Assembly: GCF_002099425.1 (NCBI RefSeq)
Contig: NW_018344059.1
Span: forward strand, 6,150,001 to 6,214,000
Direction: 5' to 3'
Source of the DNA: Phascolarctos cinereus
Taxonomy: Eukaryota > Chordata > Mammalia > Diprotodontia > Phascolarctidae
Length of the DNA: 64,000 nt
Shown here: positions 22,405 through 33,690 of the stretch, in pieces
Numbering within the stretch: position 1 is the first letter of the stretch
How the letters are laid out: each line of letters opens with the position of its first letter
The notes under the pieces: model-generated
Database searches by the model: none
Seen by the model: only the letters and a program-made list of their open reading frames with translations
What the model was told of the DNA's origin: nothing
Made by a program: the position numbers and the translations under genes

Positions 22405-22545
22405 GTAAAGGAAAGAAACCTGGATATGTGGTCAGGAGTCCTGGATTCAAATTTTGGCCCAGACACACCTTCAGAAAGATGCAGTGATTTTACTTTCTGA
22501 GCCTCAATTTTCCTCAGCTGTAAAATGAGGGTAATACCTGTGCAA
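22405..22545 (+). mobile_element. MIR fragment
   Basis: B-box-like CCTGGATTCAAATTTTGGCC, then TGAGCCTCAATTTTCCTCAG and TGTAAAATGAGGGTAATACC. Forward MIR. Confidence 0.78.
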
Positions 22546-22626
22546 GGGTTTGTGCATCTGTGCATTATCTTGTGTCTTTAGTATCAGTTCCCTGTTGTAG
22601 ATCTTATTCTAGCTTCCCTATATGGA

Positions 22627-22630
<4 letters not shown>

Positions 22631-22680
<50 letters not shown>

Positions 22681-22696
22681 TGTGTGTATATATATA
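22631..22696. repeat. (TG)n with (TA)n end
   Basis: About 28 TG units with one TA interruption, followed by a short TATATATA stretch. Alternating purine-pyrimidine sequence with Z-DNA potential. Confidence 0.95.
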
Positions 22697-23881
22697 CACT
22701 TCCCTATATGAAGTATAAAAGAATTTGTTGCCACTCAGGGATTGAGGCTTTTCTTCTGGCATGGAAAACATCTCTCTATACAAGGTGAAAACATTTTTAT
22801 GTAGAATACATTTGGGGATTACTGAGTTTTGCCTTTGTTCTTGGCCTTTAAAAGGGAGATCTGTGAAAGGGGAGAATCATAGAAAAATTGGTGAGACAGA
22901 CATGCAAGGATTGATTCACTGGAGGGGAAAGCCTTGAAGGGCACTGGAATCTCTCAGGGAAACAGGGTGTTGAGGGAGCCACGTGGCCCTTGAGAAAGCA
23001 GAGGACAAAAAAGACCGGGTGGTGGTGCCCTAGCTAGCGGAGGAGACTTAACCTGTAGCAGCAGGGGCCTGCAGAGTCCCAGGAGCTGAAGAGTAAGTTG
23101 CTTCCTAGATGCTTGGAGAGGTTCTGGACCCAGCAGGAACCTGAACTAAGACAGTGTGGAGAAACTGTCCTGGACCTTGCCCTTCATTAGCGCTGTGAGT
23201 TAGGTGGACTGCATGTTGAGGTGAAGGGAATCAGTTCTTTAATGACTTCAAGTTGTTTTCCTTGATGAGGATGGGAGCACCCGATTTTAAGTCTGGACAG
23301 CTGTATACTGTGTAAGTTTTTTGTGAGGAGGTGAGCCTCACTGCAGGTAAGCTGCTTGACTTAGTAGCAATCCCAGTTGTGTCCCCCTGGGGAAGGTGGA
23401 GCTCACTAAAAAGCAAAGGACTCTACCTAGTTTTCAGTTTTTTCTGTTTTAAATTTTTATTGTCAAGTTAAAGTCTGAATTTAATGTAATTAGCTTAAGG
23501 AGCTAATTTTGTGGTAGAGACAAAGACAAGAGCTATGCTGTTTGGGATAAATTCTTGGTGAGGGCATAAGCCAAAGCAGTGATTTGTGAAGAGAACCTCC
23601 AAATTGAACCCAATTCATATAAACTCAGAATTGTAGTTCTAAGTCATAGGTTATATTTTTATCTATTTTCCAGGATTATTGGGAGGAAAGCGCTTCAAAA
23701 ATCTCAAAGCACTATGTGAATCTAAGTTTTTTTTTAAACTTTGACTTTTTTAACCTCTCATGTTAAGTTTTCAAGGAAGAAACATCTCCTTAAGAAATAG
23801 TCTATATAAAATTCATTAGGTCCTATATCCTCTTCTCTGTTTACGTAATGCTGTACTCAGCATTTATTTATAATTGGAGTA
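22697..23881. other. Mostly unassigned; one MIR 3' scrap
   Basis: No feature except a MIR 3'-end-like piece at about 23668-23728 (GAAAGCGCTTCAAAAATCTC, then AAAGCACTATGTGAAT). The 22860-23200 part is purine-rich, higher in GC and unassigned. Confidence 0.4.
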
Positions 23882-23892
23882 GGTCTTTATTT

Positions 23893-24030
23893 TTTTGGTG
23901 AGGCAGTTGGGGTTAAGTGACTTGCCCAGGGTCACACAGCTCGTGTCAAGTGTCTGAAGCTGGCTTTGAACTCAGGTCCTCCTGACTCCAGGGCTGGTGC
24001 TCTAGCCACTTCACCACCTAGCTGCCCCTG
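23893..24030 (-). mobile_element. tRNA-derived marsupial SINE
   Basis: T run, GGGGTTAAGTGACTTGCCCA, CORE block, then CACCACCTAGCTGCCCC. GGTCTTTATTT flanks it at 23882-23892 and 24031-24041 as an 11-bp target-site duplication. Confidence 0.93.
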
Positions 24031-24041
24031 GGTCTTTATTT

Positions 24042-25331
24042 CTTAAACAGACAGTTGACTTTTTTTGCTTTTAATAATTTGTTAAATTTGTTTTCTCCCC
24101 TGCGCTGTTTGAGTCATCTAAGGAGAACTTGTTTTTTCCCCGAGTTGCTTTATGTGACTGTCTTCTTAGCATATGGTTATTGGAGCCAAAATGTGGAGTA
24201 AGGGATAGAATTGTGGCTGTTGGGCCCTGGGCATTGATTTTTGGGTTTTCTATTATAAGGAAGTAGAATTGGTGCATTTGCCTGAAATGAAAATGAACAC
24301 AAAAGACCATTAGGATACATCAAATTCATCTCACTCTTCTTTTCTATAATTCTGTAGTGTTGCCTCAGTGTTGACACAAGGAATTAGATAAGAATTGAGA
24401 ACAACTTAAACACTAATAATGTATTTTAAAACTGGATATGGCTGGCGTAAGAGAGGGGTGGTTGCTATATATGTTTTAATGGCTGATCCTGGTAGAGTTT
24501 AGAGTCCTGGCTTGAGGAACCTTCCCCCAGTGGAGTCTTTGTAGTTAAACTGAGGGGTGGCAATCTGTTGGGAGTGGGCTGGGATTGAATATCACCTTGG
24601 TAAGCAGACTTCAGTGTTTTTTTTGTGTTTGTTGCTCTGGTAAAGAAGATTTTAAACTTCCTGGTGTTCTTACACCTGCTTCCTGGTTAAATACTGGAGT
24701 CCTACAAGCCATCAAAACCGAAAGTATGGGTTCTGTGGCCAGGAAATAAACCTACAAGAATTTGTAGAAGAAAGTAGTGTTTCAATATGGGGTTAGCTAG
24801 CCTAGACAGCTGTTGATATTCTGTATCCACAAAGAGAGAAAACCAGGATAACTCTTCTACAGAATTTTTTTCCTTACTAGAAGTTTTCTCATCCATATTT
24901 TTTTTAAACCAGATTAGACATGGCCTAAACTAGCCCTCAAAGATATTCATCTTCCCTATTCCTAATTTTTTTTGTTGGTAGATGAGTGAGTGGAAGGGAA
25001 AAGAATAAATTTCAGCGTCTTTGTCATTCGCTCACTGAAGTGAATGACTTTTTTCTTTATTTCTTAGATTGCACATAATACTTTTTAATGGTATTAATTT
25101 TCAGATCTTGTTATTTTTTTTAATTGATGCCTTTTGTTTTCACATCACATTTCTCATTCTCCTTACCTATCCAAAAGTCCACCTCTAGGGAAGGGGGAAG
25201 TGTAAATAAATGAAGCCTAGGGAAAGAAATTGAAGACCTAAGGCACATAATAGTGTTTTCATCTTTGCTGCTGCTGAAAGAGCAGGGCTTCAGGAAAGAA
25301 GAGGCGCATTTGGGAGGTGAACAGTTTGTTT
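24042..25331. other. No recognised feature
   Basis: About 1.3 kb of unassigned sequence without repeat or exon signals that I would defend. Confidence 0.4.
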
Positions 25332-25344
25332 AAGAAATGGATTT

Positions 25345-25503
25345 GGGGGCAGCTAGGTGGCACAGTGAATAGAGCACCGGCCCTGAAGTCAGGAGGACCT
25401 GAGTTCAAATGGGGCCTCAGACCAAACACTTGACACTTACTAGCTGTGTGACTTTGGGCAAGTCACTTAATCCCAATTGCCAAAAAGAAAAAAAAGAAAA
25501 AAA
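25345..25503 (+). mobile_element. tRNA-derived marsupial SINE, full length
   Basis: It starts GGGGCAGCTAGGTGGCACAG, with an A box in GTGGCACAGTGA and a B-box-like GAGTTCAAAT, then the CORE-like block TACTAGCTGTGTGACTTTGG and an A-rich tail interrupted by G. AAGAAATGGATTTGG (25332-25346) and AAGAAATGTATTTGG (25504-25518) form a 15-bp duplication with one mismatch. Confidence 0.95.
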
Positions 25504-25559
25504 AAGAAATGTATTTGGATTTCTGGACATCAAGGTTAAACTTGCCTAATTGAAAGTAA

Positions 25560-26520
25560 TAGCATTTACCCCTAGTTTTTTCCCTTTTCTGGCCACATAG
25601 AATGAGTCTTATCCCTCTTCCACATGACAACTCCTTATATACTTAAAGAAAGCTACCATCTGCTCCCTCCACCCCAACTGTATGCTTCTCCATGCTTAAT
25701 ATCCTAGTTTCTTTAAATTATTGCATGTCATGAGCTCAAGGCCCATCACATTCCAGTTGCCTTTCCCTAGAGTTATTAGTTCCCTAGCTTATCAATGTCC
25801 TTAAACCTTGCTGCCTTGAAATTGATACAACTCTAGATGTCCTGTGACCAGCACAGAGTATACCAGGCCTGTCCTTTCCCCTATTCCTTGAAACTGTACT
25901 TCTCTTGATGAGTATCCCAAGACTGAATTAGCTTTTTCAACTACTGTGTCCTATTAAACCCCTCAGATTTTTTTTAAGTGCCATCTGACCATGCTTTTTT
26001 GAGAACTTGCAAAGCCTGTTTTTTTAACCCAAGAATAATTTATATTTATAAAATCTCTATTCTGTTTCTTACTCTATTTGGCCCAGCATTCTATCCTTTC
26101 AGGATCCTTTTTGATCTTAATCCTGGCATTGAAGGGTGTTAGCTATCCTCCTAACTCTGAAACATTTGCAAATTTTATAAGCGTGACTTTATCCCAGTTA
26201 TTGATAAAAACACAAAACAGCAAAGGACCAAGCGCAAATCTCTGAAGCACTTCGCTAGAGATCTCTCAAGTAGCTGTGGAACCACTGATAACTGTTCTTT
26301 GGATCCACCCATTTAACTAGTTTGGAGAGCGTGTAATTATGGCTATTACATATATCTATTCTGTTTTTCCAAAGGAATAAAATGAGAGTCTTTATGGAAT
26401 GAATGCTTTGCTAAAATTTAAGTAAGCTTAATCCGCATCATTCCTGCTCCACCCGTATCTATTAGTTTAGTAATCCTGTCAAAAAATAAATTAGGATCAG
26501 TTTGGCATGACCTATTATTT
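25560..26520 (-). mobile_element. L3/CR1-type LINE, reverse-transcriptase relic
   Basis: On the minus strand, from 26520 leftwards, the sequence follows a CR1-clade RT: a start like ...CHANLI..., GRITKLIDTG, then a KAF-like remnant, a VSSGVPQG-like part in decayed form (26230-26275), and FADD decayed to FANVSELGG near 26160-26180. The KDLD-like part and the C-terminal and 3' blocks follow near 25600 (TCTTATCCCTCTTCCACATG). L3 is an old CR1-clade LINE, inactive in mammals. Many substitutions are visible, the catalytic aspartates are lost, and no long frame survives. Confidence 0.75.
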
Positions 26521-26539
26521 CTTTTTCAATCTCTCTGTA

Positions 26540-27401
26540 TCTTTTATTTTTTTTTTTCAATGATGGAGCATTCCCCCCTCCCCATGAGGGGCAAGAAAAA
26601 AAGAAATATAAAATCCTTGTGTTATAAAAGCATAGTCAAGCAAACTGCTCCCACTTGTGTTTCTTGATTATGTGAGATAATTTCCTAATTCTTCCTCCAT
26701 TTTCCTCCCCTAAAAAAATCCCCCCCCAATGTCATTTGATATCATCAAAACATAACAAAATCACTCCTAGGCCCTCTGTCTCATTTGAATTTTTCTGTGA
26801 CCCCTGATGACATTAAGGTTCAGGAGGGACTCATATCATTTGTTACCTCTTTCATCAGAATGTAAATAGTTCATCCTTCTAAAAGTCTTTTCTGATCACC
26901 ATTTATATTTACGTTATGTTGCTCTTATCTCCTGTGTTTGTATTTCACACTTTATATACAGCTCTAGTCTTTTCATTAGGAATGTTTAGAAGTCCTCTAT
27001 TTCATGGGAGGTTTATGTTTTCCCTTGTAGGATTATACTGTATTTTGCTGGGTAGGTTATTTTTGGTTGTAGTATCTTTGCCTTTTGGAATCTTGCATTC
27101 CATTTTCTCTACTTCTTTAGAGTGGTTGTTGCTAAATCTTGGGTGATTCTGACTATGGTTTCTTGGTACATGAATTTTTTCTCTCTAGCTATTTGCAGCC
27201 AGAGAGCCAGATTGTTTGTCTTTGATTTGGAAGCTCTCAATTTTGTTAATGTTGTTCCTGGAGTTTTTATTTTGAGATTTTTTGCAGGAAATGATCAGTG
27301 GATTCTTTCTATTATCACTTTGTCTTGTTCTTATATGTCTGGGCAGTTTTCTTTCATGATTTCTTGAAATACGCTATTCTAGGACGTACGTGAGTGAGAG
27401 T

Positions 27402-27454
<53 letters not shown>

Positions 27455-28720
27455 TGGCTTTCAGATAGTCAAATGATTTTTAAATTCTCTCTCCTTGATC
27501 TGTTTTCCAGGTCAGTTGGTTTTATTATGAGATATATTACATTTTCTTCTATTTTTTCAATCTTTTGACTTTATTTTAATATTTTTTGTTGTTTCCTGGA
27601 ATCATTAACTTCTGTTTGATTCATTCAAATTTTTAGAGGATCTTTTACTTGGTTGTAAGGTTTTGTGTCTCCTATGTTAAGTATTAATTCTTTTTTCATG
27701 TTCCTAATTTCTTGCAGCTCTAGTTTCTTTACTAATTCTTTCCTCTCTCACTATCATTTTAATTACAGTGCCATTTTAAAACTCTTACATAATTTCTTCC
27801 AGGAATTCTAATTGATCTTGTGGGCAAACTGCTTTTCTTTGAGGCTTTTCCTGTGGACATTTTCAAATTATTCTCTTTTCTCTAGGTTTATTTCTTGGAC
27901 GTCCCCGGAATCATAATAGTTCTTTTTTTTTTTTAAACTAATTTTTGGTGTGGTTTTCAGATTGCAAGGGATCCACTCCCGCCTTATTTGAGAACCTTTC
28001 TTTGGGAGTGGTAGTGATGGTGCAGAGTCTTTGTTCCCACTTTTTCTTGCAGCCTCCAGGGACTGTACTGAAGACTTCTGTGAGAGAGGGGGACTTTCTT
28101 TGACTTGGGGAGTCCCAGGTCCCTTGTTTTCTATAGATTATGCTGAGGTTTTTCTTTTATCCCAGGTACCTTTCTGTCATCTGGACTGCCCCTTCCTCCA
28201 AGGATCAACCCAGTGAAAGCCCCTTCCTTGGCAACCTAAGTCTCTTCCTTCACTCCAGACTGCACTGACCACCATCCTCCTTGGATCAGACAGAGGTGAA
28301 ATCTTGTCTTATTTTGCACTCCTTTCCCCCCTGCTCCATTTGAACTGAGTTGAGGCCCCTTCTGTCAGCCCAGCGATCCTTCTTTTTGCCTTGTATCTGG
28401 GTCTGAGATCTCCCTCTTCTGCGGGGATCAAACTATTACAGTTTAGGTCTTTTTTTTTTTTTAATGTAACAACTGGGCTAAAAACTGCTCTCGCGTTCTT
28501 TTCTTTGGAGTTGGCTGGAGCCTGAAGTTCTTCTCTTTGCCCGGGGAGGAGGTGCTCCCTTCTTCAGGGATTCAAATGAAGAGTTATGTGCAAAGGGAAT
28601 AGGTCATGTCATGGTGTATGTGTGTAGGGGGCGTGGGGGAGGCTGAGCTGATCGACTTCCTTCTGCTCTGCCTTTTGGCTTGGTTTCTGGCATGATCAGA
28701 TGGATCCATGCTTGTTTTTT
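26540..28720 (-). mobile_element. Probable HAL1 (half-L1): 5' UTR, ORF1, tail, no ORF2
   Basis: From a poly(T) tract at about 26547 (antisense poly(A) tail) the plus strand runs through a non-ORF2 3' region to 26900. It then shows ORF1 in reverse: the YPAK-like C-terminus at 27040-27060, the central domain, and GTTTTCCAGGTCAGTTGGTT at 27505, which corresponds to LENR in the RRM. The coiled coil reaches about 27900, and a GC-rich 5' UTR ends in a decayed CTCTGCCTTTTGGCTTGG near 28660-28685. ORF2 is absent between ORF1 and the tail, which is the HAL1 layout. A plain L1 with an internal deletion is the alternative. Confidence 0.55.
27402..27453. repeat. (GT)n microsatellite inside the L1/HAL1 ORF1
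   Basis: About 25 GT units. It interrupts the decayed ORF1 just before the GGCTTTCAGATAGTCAAATG block. Confidence 0.95.
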
Positions 28721-29129
28721 ATACCCTGCTTACTTTTCTAGATGGTCATGAACTTATCTCCAGCATTTCCCGAACTAGATAGATTCATAAAGAATTTATC
28801 GATCGCTCTGCCCTGGCACTGTGTTAAACTCAGGGAACACAAATGTAGTGTCTGTAACTAGTGCTAGATATGTATGTAATGTACATCCCTCTCCTTCATT
28901 TTCAAGTCTTTACGTGTTTTCTTTGCTGTTTATGATGTCGTTTGTGACTACTATTAATCACGTATCATGGTATAGGAAGAGTGGGTCATGGAACATCTTA
29001 TTAGTAATAATACTAATTAAAATTTATAATCTAAATTCATTAACTGCATTATTATACCCATCATAACTATCATAACAGTATAATATATTAATTTAATAAT
29101 ATATGATATTTAGATATGTATTATAAACT
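28721..29129. other. Mostly AT-rich, unassigned; L2/MIR tail scrap at left
   Basis: GCACTGTGTTAAACTCAGGG then AACACAAATG (28816-28847) resembles a reverse L2 terminus. From 28980 the sequence is very AT-rich, with TATAATATATTAATTTAATA runs and no clear family. Confidence 0.4.
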
Positions 29130-29267
29130 GTGGTTTAAAATTTCAAAATGTTTCAACATCCATTATGCCATTTAATCTTTACAACCTTCTATGGTGATAG
29201 TAACATACCAGTTTTCTTTATAGTTGAGAAAATTGGGGTTGAGGTTAAGTGGCTTGCCCAAGTTCAT

Positions 29268-30338
29268 ATTTTTTTTTTATTAATTTATTTTATCATCAAT
29301 CACTTCCATAAGTTTTTGAGTTTTAAATTTTTCTCCCCCTCCCTTCCTGCCTCCCTCCCCAAGACGGCATGCAATCTAATAAAGGCTATACATATACATT
29401 CCTATTAAACATATTTTCACATTAGTGATGTTGTAAGTGAGAATTGGAACCAATAGGAGGAACCACCAGAAAAGAAACAAAACTCAACAGAAGAGGAAAA
29501 AAAAATAGTAAATAGTATGCTTCAATCTGCATTCAAACTCCATAGTTCTTTCTTTGGATGTGGATAGCATTTTCCATCATGAGACCTTTGGAGATGTCTT
29601 AGATCCTTGCATTGCTGAGGAGGGCTAAGACTATCAATATTAGTCATTGCACAGTGTGGCTGTTAGTGTGTACAACATTCTACTGGTTCAGCTCACTTCA
29701 CTCAGCATCAGTCCATACAAGTCTTTCCAGGTTTTTCTGAAGTCTGCCTGTTCATCATTTCTTATAGCACAATAGTATTCCATTAGATTCATATACCTCA
29801 ACTTGTTCAGCCATTCCCCAATTGATGGGCATTCTCTCAATTTCCAATTCTTTGCCACCACAAAAAGAGCTGTTATAAATATTTTTGTACATGTAAGTCC
29901 TTTTCCCATTTGTATGATCTCTTTTGGATATAGCCCTAGAAGTGCTATTGCTGGGTCAAAGGGTATGCACATTTTTATAGCCCTTTGGGCATAGTTCCAA
30001 ATTGTTCTCCAAAATGGTTGGATCACTTCATAACTCCACCAACGATGCATTAGTGTTCCAATTTTCCCACATCTTCTCCAACATTTATCATCTTCCTGTT
30101 TTGTCATGTTGGCCAATCTGATAAGTGTGATGTGGTACCTCAGAGTTGTTTTGATTTGCATTTCTCTAATCAATAGTGATTTAGAGCATTTTTTCATATG
30201 ACTATAGATGACTTTAATTTCTTCATCTGAGAACTGCTTGTTCATGTCCTTTGACCATTTGTTAATTGGGGAATGACTAATATTCTTATAAATTTGACGT
30301 AATTCTCTATGTATTTTAGAAATGAGGCCCTTATCAGA
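29268..30338 (-). mobile_element. L1 LINE, 5'-truncated, ORF2 end and 3' UTR
   Basis: Poly(T), then a C/T-rich 3' UTR with CCCTCCCTTCCTGCCTCCCT, then the reverse of the ORF2 C-terminus from 29688 to about 30338. The flanking direct repeats CCAAGTTCAT (29258-29267) and CCAAGGTCAT (30339-30348) form a target-site duplication with one mismatch. The element is truncated within ORF2, the usual outcome of incomplete target-primed reverse transcription. Confidence 0.9.
29688..30245 (-). pseudogene. L1 ORF2p C-terminal domain (open for 185 residues)
   Basis: The frame starts in MNKQFSDEEIKVIYSHMKKC, continues through the Cys-rich region (CWRRCGKIGTLMHRWWSY), FDPAIALLGLYPKE, and ALFVVAKNWKLRECPSIGEW, and ends MLSEVS. 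It matches the C-terminal part of L1 ORF2p downstream of the RT domain. The final cysteine of the CX3CX7HX4C motif is replaced by tyrosine. No endonuclease or RT domain is present, so this cannot support transposition. An unbroken frame of this length indicates a younger copy than the L2 and L3 fossils. Confidence 0.88.
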
Positions 30339-30430
30339 CCAAGGTCATGTTGTTAGTAGTGAGTGGTGGTACTGGAAATGTCTTGGTCATTTTACTAATG
30401 AAAGGAGGCCAGTACTCCATTCACAATACC

Positions 30431-31972
30431 TGCTGTTAGCCTTCCAAAAAGATGGCATGCTAGATATAGCAGATATGGTCCCCATTCACAGGGGCTTGAA
30501 GGACTAAGTTGCCATTCTTTCTTTTTCTTTTTCTTTTCTTTTTTTTTTTTGGGGGGGGCAAAGGGACGGGATGTCATACGTTTTCATAAAAACATGCATG
30601 CATTTTATTTGACTTCCTTTATCTTTCATGAAATACTAAGCCAGAGAACTGCTTCAGAAGCAGCTGCTAGCCCTCATATTGGTTGATAAGGGTCTAAAAG
30701 GTCAACTATAGCTCCTATGTCTCCTGTCTTTCACCTGTGCATCTGATCAAACAATAGACTGCTGTCATGGAAACAGCTGTCATGTTCTGTACAACATTCC
30801 ATCTAACCTGAGGAGGATATGAACCACAGTAACAATTGGACACTTCTGAAACATCTTATTTATGTACAAATTCCCTCCTTTGGGAAATTTGGAAGACTGA
30901 AAGAGGAATAGAATTAGTGGAATGTTTTTCAAGAATTTTCAAAGGTCTTAAAATAAGCTGAAAAAACTGGTCCTCTGAGCCCAGTTCTAGAAGCAGATAA
31001 ATTCCAAATCTGCTACATACAGTAAGGCTTTCCTCCTTTCCTCTGATCTCTTTCCATTTTCTCTTTCAATTTATTTTAACATCCCCCTTTCATGGTCTTG
31101 CCTTTCTAAAAAGTTAATTCAGGCTTCCTTACTAGCTCCTGGCATGAAAATCAGCAGGGTTGCTGGACCTAATTTACTTTATTTTTCTTCTGTCTTTCCT
31201 TTCTTTGCTCCCTCTAACCACCTGCCGCCCCCCCCCATCTCTCCAAACTGTCCCTGTCTCCCAATCACAATGTAGAGTATGAGCCACTGTGGCAAGTAGC
31301 TTTAGAGACATGTCTGGGACAGTGGTGATTTGGAACTATTTTGGGCTTGTACGTTTAGATTAGACATTCTCTCAAAGCTATAAGCAGAAGTTCTTGAGCC
31401 AATGGGTCTTTTTTTTTTTTTGCAGACTGGGTGAAGGGGAAATGTAATAAGAGGATGGAAGGAGTGCTGATACAGGAGAACTCTGCTCTTGCTGAATTTG
31501 TATGAGAAGAAAAGTTATCCCTCAGAGAGTTCAGTCTATGGCTTCATAGCACAGCCATTGATTCTTGATCCCTCCGCTACCTGGGGAGGAGATGGAGTTA
31601 TGTGAGAAAAAGAGCCTGAAAGAAGGGAGCTTTAGTTATGAGACTCTGGGGATGGCAATCAGGGGCTGAATGAAGAAACAGGGATTTATCTACATATGCT
31701 GTAGGTGAGCAGGATGCTGACTGCTGGAGACTAGTTAGGACTGGCATGGAGAGGAGGTGCTTCCATGTCGGTGCACTGGTCTCTCTATCATAGTTATAGA
31801 TCTACGTTCTCTTTTCTCAGTGATCTGCGTGTGCTTTTCCCTTCAGCTCCTCTTCACTTTCTGTCCCTGATACACGCATTATACTCTTTGTCTCGGTGGG
31901 AATTGGCAGGGAGCAAGCAGAGGGCTATTTGCCGTGATTATATCTAGGGTAGAACTTTGTGAAATTACAACA
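30431..31972. other. No recognised feature
   Basis: About 1.5 kb unassigned. It includes a C/T tract at 30516-30550, a G run after it, and short poly(C) at 31226-31237. No convincing coding or repeat pattern. Confidence 0.4.
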
Positions 31973-32051
31973 TAAGGCGTGCCAAAAGTTGTAATGCAGT
32001 TTTAAGAGGTCGGGGCTTAAAACTGCACTGAGACTTTTGGGACACCCTGTA
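31973..32051. mobile_element. Mariner-like MITE, palindromic, about 75 bp
   Basis: TA dinucleotides at 31973-31974 and 32050-32051 flank an almost perfect palindrome. The left arm is AGGCGTGCCAAAAGTTGTAA then TGCAGTTTTAAG. The right arm, read in reverse complement, is CAGGGTGTCCCAAAAGTCTC then AGTGCAGTTTTAAG, with a short loop AGGTCGGGG. TA target duplication and this terminal wording are typical of Tc1/mariner elements. It encodes nothing, but transcribed RNA would fold into a hairpin of about 33 bp. Confidence 0.85.
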
Positions 32052-33379
32052 TAGCACTGCTAAGCACAGTGACCTCCATGGTAGTCTTGTGATTCCCACT
32101 GAACAAAATGACCTTTCAAATACATTTCAAAAACATCCTGAGGGACTGTGAAGATTGTTGAACTGATCAACGGTACTAAGCAAGGAAAACGAATTTGGAG
32201 TCAGAATATTTTAATAAGCAGCTCAAAAATCCTAACCCACAGATATGTAATAACTAGAGTGTCGTCATTTCTGGTCTTTGTGGGATCCTGGTCTCATCCC
32301 TTCTTTTTTTGTTTCCTTCTGATTGCCTTCTAGATTCTTTCCCCATGGTCTTGGATGTTTGACTTCGTGGGATGAGGTTCTGGCTATTTGCAGCCAGCAG
32401 AAAGCCAGGCCAGGTGATTCAGGACAAAGTGTGTATGTGGGCCATCTGGTGCTGCCAGAACAAGAAACGGGCCAACTCAGCTGAAGCAGAGGTAAGAGTT
32501 TTCATTTCTGTGTCCATTTGCATCCCATAGGATTCTTAAGGATTTGCCTAGGCCATCGTACCAGGTGAGAGAGAGGGAATAGTAACTAATTGGGGCTCAA
32601 CATAAAAGGAATTAATAATTATTTTGGTGAATTAAATCGATTTTGCAGTTTTCCTGGCCTAGGAAAGTGTGGAGTAGGGTCTTTAGTGGCCAGTCTGAAA
32701 ATACATAGGCTCTTTTTTTTATTCTCCAGTGCAACTGGGAAGGTCAAAACAAGTAATTTGGGGCTCAGCTGAACAACTCATTTGTTCTTCCTTGGTAAGA
32801 GAAAATTGTGAAAAATTGAAGGGGGAACCCCCAAAGGAATACAGAGCCTAAGGTGAAGGCTGAAGGGAAAAACCCCCCCCCCAGCAAAATGAGAACTATG
32901 AAAGGTACACAGGCATTTAGATGAGTGCTTGACATTTTTATACTTAACCACATTGTTAAGTTCCGGGTCTTCCTCCCCCTTTACTACTTCAGTGAGTCTT
33001 CTTGGGCCCCCAAGTTGGTTCTACTGACTTCTTGGCAAAGATTAAATATTAAAGTTACTGTAAGGTCCCCTATTACTGAAGCTTCATCATTTTTTACAAG
33101 ATAACTCTACTCTCTGTTGTTTACAGCATTATAAAGTGTAATAAATAAAGCTGAAGCTATATTTGTCAAAGTGCATGCACACAGCCTTTTAAAAAAATTC
33201 TGGACCTATAATAAATATATCTTGCTGCTTAATTCATAGCATTTGGTAACTTCAAGCAACTCCTCTGTCATTGACTTATGACTTATATAGACTCCTTTTC
33301 TCCTCATGGTGTTTGAGGGAAGGTGCTTTCAGTCAGGTCTTCTGGCTGTTTTCCTAGTCTTCCCAGGACACTAGCAGGT
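32052..33379. other. Mostly unassigned; holds a candidate exon
   Basis: Repeat-poor apart from homopolymers. The 33010-33250 part (TACTGAAGCTTCATCATTTT; ATAAATAAAGCTGAAGCTAT) is AT-rich and repeat-free, and could be conserved noncoding DNA. The spliced-exon candidate at 32334-32491 is listed separately. Confidence 0.4.
32334..32491 (+). other. Candidate spliced exon (unproven)
   Basis: A strong acceptor context (a long C/T tract from 32297 ending TTGCCTTCTAG at 32323-32333) is followed by 158 bp and the donor GAG|GTAAGAG at 32492. From an ATG at 32371 one frame stays open for 40 codons to the donor: MRFWLFAASRKPGQVIQDKV, then CMWAIWCCQNKKRANSAEAE. A second acceptor-like CAG lies at 32391-32393. 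I recognise no protein family. It could be a first coding exon, a noncoding RNA exon or chance. It has no repeat content, which is unusual here. Confidence 0.3.
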
Positions 33380-33590
33380 GGTGGCTGTTGTCGAGTCCTG
33401 TCTGACTCTTCATGAAAACCCCATTTGGAGTTTTCTCCGCCAAGATGCTGGGATGGTTTGCCATTTCCTTCTCCAGCTCATTTTACAGAAAAAGAAACTG
33501 AGGCAAATGGGGTTGAGTAAGACTTGCCTAGGGTCACATAGCTATTAAGTGTCTGAGGCCAGATTTGAGCTCAAGCAGTTAAATGCAAAC
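33380..33590 (-). mobile_element. SINE with RTE/BovB-like tail
   Basis: GTTGTCGAGTCCTGTCTGAC, CCCATTTGGAGTTTTCTCCG, GGTTTGCCATTTCCTTCTCC, the CORE with GGTCACATAGCTATTAAGTG, ending at a degraded B-box region without the tRNA head. 5'-truncated reverse copy. Confidence 0.85.
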
Positions 33591-33640
33591 AAATAACTAA
33601 TTGGATGAAAACAAGCTGTGGCATATTTTGTGGAGAAGGG

Positions 33641-33642
33641 GT

Positions 33643-33690
<48 letters not shown>

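Larger units (their letters stand above)
29130..30430 (-). mobile_element. MIR split in two by an L1 insertion
   Basis: The left half (29130-29267) reads as a reverse MIR up to TTAAGTGGCTTGCCCAAGTT. The right half (30339-30430) resumes with CCAAGGTCATGTTGTTAGTA, the CORE continuation, and ends GCCAGTACTCCATTCAC. Joined in reading order they make one ordinary MIR. The L1 occupies the gap. Confidence 0.75.
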
